From an uncultured Porphyromonadaceae bacterium (lineage in GTDB: Bacteria; Bacteroidota; Bacteroidia; Bacteroidales; Muribaculaceae), in NCBI GenBank assembly GCA_900548975.1, contig URMS01000006.1, positions 1-64,000 of the forward strand: a stretch of DNA of 64,000 nucleotides, written 5' to 3'. Numbering within the stretch: the stretch's first letter is position 1; each line of letters starts with the position of its first letter. Below are positions 34,794 to 43,200 of this stretch, one piece after another. Both the position numbers and the translations under genes were made by a program. Below the pieces are notes generated by a model. That model was not told the DNA's origin and searched no databases. It was given only the letters and a program-made list of their open reading frames with translations.

Positions 34794-34825
34794 TTTGGTT
34801 AATTGGTGATAAATTCCTATCTTTG
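34794..34825 (+). promoter_or_regulatory. Promoter of the 162-residue secreted protein (TTTG-N20-TATCTTTG)
   Basis: TTTG at 34794-34797 and TATCTTTG at 34818-34825 with a 20-nt spacer. The rest of the 34.6-34.86 kb spacer holds no recognisable gene. Confidence 0.8.
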
Positions 34826-34856
34826 TGTGCAATAAAGAACCAATCCTATTTTTTAC

Positions 34857-35345
34857 ATGAAACTTAAGGTTATTATCGCGGGGCTGGCACTTGGTGTCGC
34901 TCTGCTTCTGCCGTCGACCATGCAGGCCGAGGGTGTGGGCGTGGCCGTGATCAAGACCGACGGTAGCACACATCATGTCGAACTCGCCGCCATCGAGCGC
35001 ATCGACATCGCTTCCGGGGCTCTTACCATCCGCCATGTTTCGGGCTCGAGCAGCGAGCACGCCTATGCCGACATCGAGCGCATGGATATCGGCGTGGCTC
35101 TGTCGGGTATCGCCGGCATCGTAGCCGACGGATCGGTAGCCGTATGGCCTACCTCGGTGCGTGAATCGGTAAATGTGTCGGGAGCTCCCGCCGGCACGCG
35201 TGTGACAGTGTACAACACCGCCGGCTTGGCTGTAGCTTCGGCTGTATGCGGCGACGGTGTGCTGTCGGTCAATCTGTCCACTCTGTCGGCAGGCGCATAT
35301 ATCGTTTCTGTAGGCAAGCAGTCAGTAAAAATTGTAAAACATTGA
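34857..35345 (+). CDS. Small secreted protein with type IX-like C-terminal domain
   Basis: This 162-residue protein has a signal peptide to about residue 24. Residues of 30-80 form a short repeated beta pattern (HHVELAAIERIDI and EHAYADIERMDI). The C-terminal region (VTVYNTAGLAVASA..LSAGAYIVSVG) is of the same style as the sorting domains of the larger surface proteins in this window. It lies 13 bp before another secreted protein and shares its promoter. I do not recognise a named family. It may be a surface protein reduced to little more than the sorting domain. Confidence 0.7.
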   Translation: MKLKVIIAGLALGVALLLPSTMQAEGVGVAVIKTDGSTHHVELAAIERIDIASGALTIRHVSGSSSEHAYADIERMDIGVALSGIAGIVADGSVAVWPTSVRESVNVSGAPAGTRVTVYNTAGLAVASAVCGDGVLSVNLSTLSAGAYIVSVGKQSVKIVKH

Positions 35346-35358
35346 AAAAAACTAATCT

Positions 35359-36705
35359 ATGAATAAAATATTTACTCAGATAAGCACTTTCGTACTGGCT
35401 GCCGTCGCATGCATGGGCGCCAACGCCCAGACCGAGGCCGACAATACGATGTATCTCATCAAAGGCGACCATGTGGTCGGCAAGTACAACGTCGAAGATG
35501 TCGACTACGTTAGCTTCAAACTTCCCGAAGGGGTTATAGAGGGTTCGCTGTGGATTACCATGGGCGAAGTCGGCAAAAACAATGTAAGCTACACTGTCAA
35601 CACCCTTGAAAATACCACGGCCTACGCTCACGGTCTTATATCGTACTATCTGGCCAATTATTACGCCATGGATATGGAAGGCGATTATTTCGAGAACATC
35701 GCCCCCGAGTCTCAGCAAGTGATACTTCAGTCGTTGCTGAGCTATTACGGTTATGTAGGCATAGGCACCGACACCTACACCCATACCGACTGGGCCGACG
35801 ACGGCACCGGCAGCCGTTTCGAAGTTACTCCCGGCAACAAATACTATGTCTGCGCCTGGGAAGTCGACCCCCAGACCCAGCGCCCTCTCGAGAGCTTTGC
35901 CTTCGAGGAAGTGAACACCGCAAAACCCGGTCAGAGCAACGCCACTCTCGATGTGACGTTCAAGCGCCAGAACGAGCAGGGTCTCGCTTTCGATATTCAG
36001 GGTTCCGACGATATTCTGTATGTCGTTACAGCATATGGTGTAAAATCAATTATGGATAGATTTGTCGAAGCCATGGGCATGGACTATCTGATGGGTACTT
36101 TCGGTGAGCGATGGACCATCGCCAGCCTTCAGGGCGACGGTGATATCCCCGGCATAGAGGCTGCCACATGGCCTGTCGACGGAGCCGGCGAATATGTGAT
36201 GTATGTACGTGCTTACGATGCCAACGGCGATATGGTGGAAACATCGTGCACCGCTACCGCCGAAGAAGAGACATCTGCAGGACCTGAAATCAAGATATTC
36301 TCGCGCTCTAAAGGCGACGGCAAGGTAAGCGTGAATTTCGAGATAAGCCCCAGCAATGTATCTGAGGCCTATGTACGCCTTATGAAAGAGAACGATGTCG
36401 ACGATGCCCTCAACGACGGCTGGGAATACTACGAACTCGCCTCCTCGAGCCAGGGCACCGATATTGTCGATATCATCAATACCACCGGAGAATACACATT
36501 CACAGCCGACGGTCTGAGCGACCAGGAATGGTATAGCCTCCTTATCTATGCCCGCGATAACGATGGAGCACGCTCTACGCTTCGCCTCAACTTCGCCACT
36601 TTCGATTCCGAGTGGTCCGAGCAGGGTCCGTACCATGCGCCTTCTGCAAAGGTAATCGCTCCCGCAAAGAGCCGACGCCCTGTGTTAAACCGTGTTACGC
36701 GATAA
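35359..36705 (+). CDS. Secreted protein of unknown function
   Basis: This 448-residue protein starts MNKIFTQISTFVLAAVACMGANAQ, a signal peptide. Its first mature segment (MYLIKGDHVVGKYNVEDVDYVSFKL) resembles the beta repeats seen at the start of the preceding small protein. Later regions look like two or three immunoglobulin/FN3-like domains, with lines such as YVMYVRAYDANGDMVET and WYSLLIYARDNDGARST. The C-terminus is basic (SRRPVLNRVTR) and has no sorting domain, unlike its neighbour. It is probably co-transcribed with the 162-residue gene. I do not recognise the family. Confidence 0.65.
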   Translation: MNKIFTQISTFVLAAVACMGANAQTEADNTMYLIKGDHVVGKYNVEDVDYVSFKLPEGVIEGSLWITMGEVGKNNVSYTVNTLENTTAYAHGLISYYLANYYAMDMEGDYFENIAPESQQVILQSLLSYYGYVGIGTDTYTHTDWADDGTGSRFEVTPGNKYYVCAWEVDPQTQRPLESFAFEEVNTAKPGQSNATLDVTFKRQNEQGLAFDIQGSDDILYVVTAYGVKSIMDRFVEAMGMDYLMGTFGERWTIASLQGDGDIPGIEAATWPVDGAGEYVMYVRAYDANGDMVETSCTATAEEETSAGPEIKIFSRSKGDGKVSVNFEISPSNVSEAYVRLMKENDVDDALNDGWEYYELASSSQGTDIVDIINTTGEYTFTADGLSDQEWYSLLIYARDNDGARSTLRLNFATFDSEWSEQGPYHAPSAKVIAPAKSRRPVLNRVTR

Positions 36706-36730
36706 AAAAGACGGCGAAAAACACCGAAAT

Positions 36731-36761
36731 TTTGTCGGGTAAGAAAAAATCGCTATCTTTG
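36731..36761 (+). promoter_or_regulatory. rplS promoter (TTTG-N19-TATCTTTG)
   Basis: TTTG at 36731-36734 and TATCTTTG at 36754-36761 with 19 nt between. The predicted leader is about 75 nt. Confidence 0.8.
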
Positions 36762-36811
36762 CAGCCGGTTTCGTAATCTCTGGCAGTACATGCAGACTGC
36801 GAATATTGCGA

Positions 36812-36827
36812 ATAATGTTAACATTAT
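36812..36827. promoter_or_regulatory. 16-bp perfect palindrome in the rplS leader
   Basis: ATAATGTTAACATTAT is self-complementary over all 16 bases and ends 15 bp before the rplS ATG. It could fold as a short RNA hairpin near the start codon or bind a dimeric protein. Confidence 0.45.
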
Positions 36828-36842
36828 AAATCGATTAGTACA

Positions 36843-37202
36843 ATGGATTTAATTAAAGTTGCCGAAGAAGCATTTGCCACCGGCAAGCAGCACCCCGAGT
36901 TCGCTCCCGGCGACACCATCACTGTCGCATACCGTATCAAAGAAGGTAACAAAGAGCGTATCCAGCAGTACCGCGGTGTTGTAATCCGCATTTCGGGAGA
37001 AGGCGTCAAGAAGCGTTTCACCGTTCGCAAGATGAGCGACAACATCGGTGTAGAGCGTATCTTCCCCATCGAATCGCCCTTTATCGATTCGATCACCGTC
37101 AACAAATACGGTAAAGTACGCCGTGCCAAACTTTACTATCTGCGCAAGCTCACCGGCAAGAAAGCCCGCATCAAAGAGCGTCGCGTAGCTGTGAAGAAAT
37201 AA
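36843..37202 (+). CDS. rplS: 50S ribosomal protein L19
   Basis: This 119-residue ribosomal protein bL19 lies at the subunit interface of the 50S particle. The family core is complete: FAPGDTITVAYRIKEGNKER, IQQYRGVVIRISGEG, RFTVRKMSDNIGVERIFP and YYLRKLTGKKARIKE. It has its own promoter, a leader of about 75 nt with a perfect palindrome, and a strong terminator 17 bp after the stop. It is therefore transcribed alone rather than with rpsP, rimM and trmD as in many other phyla. Confidence 0.98.
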   Translation: MDLIKVAEEAFATGKQHPEFAPGDTITVAYRIKEGNKERIQQYRGVVIRISGEGVKKRFTVRKMSDNIGVERIFPIESPFIDSITVNKYGKVRRAKLYYLRKLTGKKARIKERRVAVKK

Positions 37203-37218
37203 TTCTTCCCCGACACAA

Positions 37219-37265
37219 GACAGAAAAGCGTCCCGCCGCCTATGGCCCGGGGCGCTTTTTCTGTC
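37219..37265 (+). terminator. Intrinsic terminator of rplS
   Basis: AGCGTCCCG pairs with CGGGGCGCT (one wobble), followed by TTTTT; outer arms GACAGAAA and TTTCTGTC extend the stem. Confidence 0.85.
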
Positions 37266-37297
37266 AGACACATCACAATGGCAAGGTGAGAAAAAAG

Positions 37298-37328
37298 TTG
37301 GAAATCGGGTAAAAATAACTTATCTTTG
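37298..37328 (+). promoter_or_regulatory. mdh promoter (TTG-N20-TATCTTTG)
   Basis: TTG at 37298-37300 and TATCTTTG at 37321-37328 are 20 nt apart; the leader is about 58 nt. Confidence 0.75.
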
Positions 37329-37392
37329 CCAATGCAAACATAAAGACACACTACAGCAACTAACATAACTTACCAATCTATATTTATCAATT

Positions 37393-38319
37393 ATGTCTAA
37401 AGTAACTGTTGTTGGCGCCGGTAATGTAGGTGCCACATGCGCAAATGTACTGGTTACCAATCAGGTGGCCGACGAAGTGGTTCTTCTCGACATCAAGGAA
37501 GGCGTATCCGAAGGCAAGGCCATGGATATCATGCAGACCGCCAACATTCTCGGTCTGAACACCCGCCTCACCGGTGTGACCAACGACTATGCCAAGACTG
37601 AAGGCAGCGACGTGGTTGTAATCACTTCTGGCATCCCCCGCAAGCCCGGTATGACTCGCGAAGAACTCATCGGTGTCAACGCCGGTATCGTTAAATCGGT
37701 CACCGACAATGTTCTCGCCCACTCGCCCAACGCTATCATCGTGTGCGTGAGCAACCCCATGGACACCATGACCTACCTCATCCACCGCGAAACCAAGCTG
37801 CCCCGCAACCGCATCATCGGTATGGGTGGTGCTCTCGACAGTGCCCGCTTCAAATATTTCCTGAGCATGGCTCTGGGTGCAAACCCCAACGAAATCGAAG
37901 GCATCGTTATCGGCGGCCACGGCGACACAACCATGATTCCCCTCAAGCGCTACGCCGCATACCGCGGCATCCCCGCTTCAACCCTCATGCCCGCTGAACA
38001 GCTCGACAAGGTAGCCGCCGACACAATGGTGGGCGGTGCAACCCTTACAAAGCTTCTCGGCACCTCGGCATGGTATGCTCCCGGTGCTGCAGCAGCACAG
38101 GTGGTTGCAGCCGTTCTCGGCGACCAGAAGCGTCTCATCTCGTGCTCGGCTCTGCTCGAAGGTGAATATGGCGAAAAAGATCTCTGCATCGGCGTTCCCT
38201 GCATTCTGGGCCGCAATGGTATCGAGAAAATCGTTGAATTCGACCTCAACGAAGAGGAAAAGGCTCTCTTTGCCGCTTCCGCAGCCGCTGTTCACAAAAC
38301 AAACGCCGCACTCAACTAA
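37393..38319 (+). CDS. mdh: Malate dehydrogenase
   Basis: This 308-residue NAD-dependent enzyme interconverts malate and oxaloacetate. The N-terminal Rossmann motif is VVGAGNVGATCA. SGIPRKPGMTREELI carries the substrate-binding loop. SNPMDTMTYL has Met where lactate dehydrogenases differ. GGALDSARF follows, and the catalytic His is in GGHGDTTMIPL. CIGVPCILGRNGIEKIVEF near the C-terminus is typical of the LDH-like MDH group. It is monocistronic: it has its own promoter and is followed by an 11-bp GC-rich hairpin. Confidence 0.97.
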   Translation: MSKVTVVGAGNVGATCANVLVTNQVADEVVLLDIKEGVSEGKAMDIMQTANILGLNTRLTGVTNDYAKTEGSDVVVITSGIPRKPGMTREELIGVNAGIVKSVTDNVLAHSPNAIIVCVSNPMDTMTYLIHRETKLPRNRIIGMGGALDSARFKYFLSMALGANPNEIEGIVIGGHGDTTMIPLKRYAAYRGIPASTLMPAEQLDKVAADTMVGGATLTKLLGTSAWYAPGAAAAQVVAAVLGDQKRLISCSALLEGEYGEKDLCIGVPCILGRNGIEKIVEFDLNEEEKALFAASAAAVHKTNAALN

Positions 38320-38342
38320 TCGGACATAAAAACCGTTTACAT

Positions 38343-38375
38343 AACACGCGGGACGCTCTGCATCCCGCGTGTTTC
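38343..38375 (+). terminator. Terminator hairpin after mdh
   Basis: AACACGCGGGA (38343-38353) and TCCCGCGTGTT (38363-38373) form an 11-bp perfect stem with a 9-nt loop, followed by TC; only the last stem Ts and one more T give a weak U-tract. Confidence 0.7.
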
Positions 38376-38393
38376 ATAATAGCAAACCGTAAC

Positions 38394-38873
38394 ATGAAGA
38401 AAACAGCAATGATTTTCGCTTCGGCAGCACTCATGGTCCTTGGTGCCTGCAGCACGAAGCAGTCCGAACAGACCGCCCCCTCCGAAGAGGGTGCCGACGC
38501 TCCCGCAAGCGAGTATGCCGTTCCGGCCGGAGTCGGAGGCAAGGTCATAGAGCTTACCGATGCCGCCGAATATGCTCCCGGTGTGAAGGTGTCGCAGCTT
38601 ACCATTCTCGATTTCAACGCCGTGTGGTGCGGTCCGTGCCGCGCGCTCACTCCCGTGCTCGACGAACTGGCCACAATGTACGAAGGCCGCGTGACTTTCG
38701 TGTCGGTCGATGTCGACAAATTCGGCGAACTGTTCGAGGCATATAAGCTCGGCGAGAATATACCCGCCGTCCTCTTCCTCTATCCCGACGGAACTACCAA
38801 GAGTTACGTGGGCACAGGCGATCTTCTTCCCGCCAATAAATTCCAGGCTCTTATCGACGAGGCCCTGAAATAA
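38394..38873 (+). CDS. Thioredoxin-fold lipoprotein
   Basis: This 159-residue envelope lipoprotein has the lipobox VLGAC at about residue 19, a Ser/Glu-rich linker and a thioredoxin domain from about residue 55. The active site AVWCGPCRALTP and the cis-Pro region ENIPAVLFLYPDG are complete, so it should be redox active. It is followed by a helicase gene with a one-base TAATG overlap, a coupling that gives no functional hint. A thiol-disulfide role in the periplasm is the likely function. Confidence 0.92.
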   Translation: MKKTAMIFASAALMVLGACSTKQSEQTAPSEEGADAPASEYAVPAGVGGKVIELTDAAEYAPGVKVSQLTILDFNAVWCGPCRALTPVLDELATMYEGRVTFVSVDVDKFGELFEAYKLGENIPAVLFLYPDGTTKSYVGTGDLLPANKFQALIDEALK

Positions 38874-40174
38874 TGAAAGAGAGAATTTCAGCCCGTCTGG
38901 GGATAGCACGGCTCAACGACATGCAGGAAGCCATGTCAGCGCTTCGTGTGCCGGCGCGTGTGCTGCTGCTTGCCCCCACCGGCAGCGGCAAGACCCTTGC
39001 GTTCGCCATCCCATTCCTGCGCTCGCTGCCCGAACCGGGCCATGGTCTCGGCGGCCTTGTGATAGCGCCTACCCGCGAGCTGGTGCTCCAGACGGCCGAG
39101 GTTCTCCGTGTTCTGGCAGCCCCCGAGCGCAAGACAGTTGCGCTCTACGGCGGCCACAGCGTGCAGGAGGAGGTGGCGAGCCTCGGCGGTAATCCCGACA
39201 TAGCCGTGGCTACGCCTGGCCGCCTGCTCGACCATCTTCGCCGCGGACATATGAGTGTGCACGGCGTGCGCGCTCTGGTGCTCGACGAGTACGACAAGTC
39301 GCTCGAACTCGGCTTTCACGACGATATGCGCGCCATCGTGGGCCGGCTCAAAAATGTGCGCACCACCATCCTCACATCGGCCACGCAGGGGGCCGGGCTG
39401 CCCGATTTTATCGACGCTGCCGGCTTCACCACCGTCGACTTTTCGGCCGAGGGAAAGCCGAGCATCGAGGTGCTGCGCGTAAGTTCGGAGGCACCCGACA
39501 AGATAGACACTCTCGATGCGCTGCTGCGTGCCCTGCAGCCACGCAAGACCATCGTGTTTGTGAACCACCGCGATGCCGCCGAGCGCGTGTACGGCCATCT
39601 TGACAAGGCCGGATTCCCTGTGGCGCTGTATCACGGCGGCATGGAGCAGAGTATGCGCGAGCAGGCTCTGGCCCTTTTCGAGAACGGCTCGGCGACCGTG
39701 ATGGTGGCTACCGACCTGGCCGCCCGCGGGCTCGACATCGACAGTGTCGATGCCGTGGTGCACTACCACCTGCCGCCCACGCCCGAAAACTGGACCCACC
39801 GCAACGGCCGCACCGCCCGCATGGGCGCCGACGGTCGCGCCTACGTCATAGTGTCGGGCGCCGACCGCGTGCCCGATTATATCGCTTTCGACGGCGATTT
39901 CGATCCCCGCGACCACGCTTCCGATGCCGTACTCGGGCCCGCTCTGCGTACCCTCTATTTCAATGTCGGCAAGAAAGACAAGATATCGCGCGGCGACATC
40001 GCCGGTTTTCTCATAGCCAAAGGCGGCCTCGTAGCAGGCGAGGTAGGGCGCATAGTGCTCAAGGATCATGGCGCGTATGTGCCTGTGCCGGCAGCCAAGG
40101 CGCGCGATGTTATCAAGGCGCTTCAGCCGCATAAAATCAAGAACAAGCGCGTGCGGGTGACACAGGTCAAATAA
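38873..40174 (+). CDS. DEAD-box RNA helicase, DbpA-like
   Basis: This 433-residue RNA helicase has motif I APTGSGKT, Ia APTRELVLQ, the DEAD equivalent LDEYDKS, SAT in LTSATQ, VFVNHRDAAERVYGHL, DLAARGLDID and HRNGRTARMG. Walker B reads DEYD rather than DEAD. The last 75 residues (YFNVGKKDKISRGDIAGFL..HGAYVPVP) match the DbpA-type RNA-binding domain, which in E. coli recognises 23S rRNA helix 92, so a role in 50S assembly is likely. It overlaps the preceding stop by one base. Its own stop lies within a possible promoter -7 box. Confidence 0.93.
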   Translation: MKERISARLGIARLNDMQEAMSALRVPARVLLLAPTGSGKTLAFAIPFLRSLPEPGHGLGGLVIAPTRELVLQTAEVLRVLAAPERKTVALYGGHSVQEEVASLGGNPDIAVATPGRLLDHLRRGHMSVHGVRALVLDEYDKSLELGFHDDMRAIVGRLKNVRTTILTSATQGAGLPDFIDAAGFTTVDFSAEGKPSIEVLRVSSEAPDKIDTLDALLRALQPRKTIVFVNHRDAAERVYGHLDKAGFPVALYHGGMEQSMREQALALFENGSATVMVATDLAARGLDIDSVDAVVHYHLPPTPENWTHRNGRTARMGADGRAYVIVSGADRVPDYIAFDGDFDPRDHASDAVLGPALRTLYFNVGKKDKISRGDIAGFLIAKGGLVAGEVGRIVLKDHGAYVPVPAAKARDVIKALQPHKIKNKRVRVTQVK

Positions 40175-40179
40175 ATTTG
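40172..40179 (+). promoter_or_regulatory. Possible -7 element for tamB
   Basis: TAAATTTG matches TAnnTTTG, and its first three bases are the helicase stop codon. No -33 box was seen, so this is weak. Confidence 0.35.
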
Positions 40180-40240
40180 GCACCGGGGCAAACCAAAACC
40201 GTCGTTAAATGGTTTTGAAATAAACGAAATTCATCGCATC

Positions 40241-43200
40241 GTGAACATCAGGAGTGCCATAGGTTCTTTGAGCCGGATATTGCTTTACACACTGCTTGCC
40301 GTCGGTCTTCTTGCCGCCGGCATTCTTGGTATGGTGTATTCGTCCTGGGTGCAGGACCTTGCCCGCAAGGCCGTTATCGGGAAAATCGATTCGCTGCCGG
40401 GCGACACGCATCTCGAGCTCGACCGCTTCAGCCTGCGTTTTCCGCTTCGCCTCGAAATCGAGGGTCTTGCCCTGACTCAGAACGGCGATACCGTGGTCGG
40501 CGCCCGGCTGCTTAAGGCCGACGTGCGTCTGCTGCCTCTGCTGCGGGGCAACGCCGAGGTCGACGCCGCCACGCTTCTGGGCGGCCGCTATGTCATTGGC
40601 ACTCCCGACTCGCTCATGTATATGACCGTCGATGCCGATTCTCTCTCGGTAGAGCCTGCGTCGGTAGCGCTGTCCGATATGGCCATAACTCTTGGCGATG
40701 CCTCCATAGGCGGCGGACGTCTGGCCATGGTGATACGCCCCGACACCTCGGCGCCCGAACCGCCTGCGCCTCCCACACGCATGAGCATCCGCGCCGGCTC
40801 GCTCACTCTTCGCGATTTCGACTACAGCATGCGCCTCATGCCGGCCATCGACACTCTCGCCGCGCATATCGATTATGCCGTGGCCCGGAGCGGCGATATC
40901 GATCTCTTTAACCAGAAGATAGCTCTGGCTTCGTTCAAAGGCCGGGGTATGGACGCACGCTATATCGTGCCCGACTCGGCCGCAATAGCCGCCGGCGGAC
41001 CATATCCTTCGGCAGCGGTCGCCGCGCCCGACAGCGCCGTGGTATCGGCACCGTGGACCGTAAGCATCGACACCATAGCCTTCGATGCCTCGAAGGCGCT
41101 CTATGCCACGGCCGGACTGCGTCCGATGCCAGGGCTCGACTTCGGGTATATTGCCGTGGACGATGTGAATCTGCGGCTGCACGATTTCTACAACCGCGCC
41201 ACTACCGTGCGCCTGCCGCTGGCCCTGAGCGGCCGCGAGCGTTGCGGTGTGAGCCTCGATGTCACCGGTATACTCGACATTGACTCGGTGGGACTGCGCT
41301 TCCGCGATTTCCGCCTCGTCACCCCCGACGGCACCGCGGCGGCTTTCGGCGGCATGATGGGCATGGGCGACCTCGCTTCCGACCCCACGCTGCCGCTGGC
41401 ACTGAGCCTCGACGGAGCATTCGCGCCGTCCGACCTGGGGCTGATGTTCCCGGCGTTCTCGCCCTATCTGGCCGCAATACCGTCGGCCGGCGACATACTT
41501 CTCGACCTTGGCGTCAGCGGTACCGCCGGCAAACTCGACATCGATACTCTCGAACTGCGGCTGAACCGGTGTCTTACCCTGAAAGCCGACGGTTCGGTAG
41601 AAAATATGATGAATCCCGATGCCCTCGGCGGCGATATAAAACTGTCGGGAAATATTATAGATGTCAACGGGCTGAAAAATAAGCTTCTCGACCCGGCAAC
41701 GGCCAAAACACTCTCTATCCCGCCCATGACCCTGGCCGGAAATATGGCCATGCGCCGCGGCGTGGCCGACGGACGCCTCACAGCCCGCACCAAGAGCGGT
41801 GCCATAAGGCTCGACGGCCGCTGGAACAGCCGTCGCGAGGACTATACCGCCACTGTGGCGACCGACCGCTTCCCGGTCAATGCTTTTATGCCGCTGCTGG
41901 GCGTGGGCGAGGTCACAGCGGGCCTTAAGGCCACAGGCCATGGCTACAATCCCTTTGCAGCCGATACCGAACTCGATGCCGGTCTTGACGTGAAATCGGC
42001 CGTCTACCAGGGTGTCGCGTACAAGAATATCGAAGGAAAGGCACATGTGGCCGGCGGTCGCGCCGATGTTTCGCTCACCTCCGCCGACGAGGCGCTCGAC
42101 TTCGCTCTCGATGCAGCCGGCAATCTCACCGGCGACAGCTACGACTGGACCGTCGACATGCAGGGCCGCAATATCGACCTCGAAAGCCTGGGAATGAGCA
42201 CCGAACCGGCCACCATCGAGCTCTATGCCAAGGCCGATGCGACAATCGGGCCGGGCAAAAACAATATCAAGGCGCATGTGGTGCTCGACGATCTCTTTTT
42301 CCGCCGTCACAGCGGCACGATAAGTCTGTCGGATGTCGACGCACATTTCGCAGGTGCCGACAGCCTCACCTCGCTTTCGGTGACCAACCGCGACTTTCTC
42401 GCCTCCTTCTCGGCCTCGTGCGGCCTCGACACTCTTGCAAGCCGATTCTCACGTGCGTCGGGTATTCTGGCCGAACAGATGGCGTCGTACATGATCAATA
42501 TCGACACTCTGTCGCAGGCCCTGCCGCCATTTGCCCTCGATATCCGCCAGGGCCGCAACGGTCTTGTCAACGATATTCTCGCGCCCTCGCGCATGTCGGT
42601 GCGCAATCTCCGTCTGAGCGCCGACAACGACTCCATACTTGCACTCAACGGCACCGTGCTCGGTTTCGATACCGGCTCCATGCGCCTCGACTCCATCTAT
42701 ATCACCGGCCGCCAGCATCACGAGCATCTGCACTTCGCCGCAGGCCTCGAGAACCGGCCCGGCAACATGGACCAGTGGCACAAAGTGACCCTGCAGGGCA
42801 AAGGCGAGGCCAACAGCCTGCTCATGCGCCTGAGCCAGCAGAACCTCAAGGGCGATACCGGCTACGACCTCGGGCTCGTCGCCTCGGCAGAGGCCGCAGA
42901 TTCGACTCTCACACTCAATGTGAAACCATATACTCCGGTCATAGGCTACCAGCCGTGGACGGTGAACGACGACAATTTCATATCCTACCATATCCCCGAC
43001 AAGCATATCGACGCCAACCTGCGCATGAAGGGCGGCAACAGCGCTCTGGCTCTGTATACCGAACACGTCGGAGACACCGGGCAGGAAGACCTGGTTGTGA
43101 AACTGACCGACATCCACATCGCCGACTGGATAGCACTCAATCCCTTCGCACCGCCGATGAAAGGCGATGTTAGCGCCGATATGCGCCTCAACCGTCAGGG

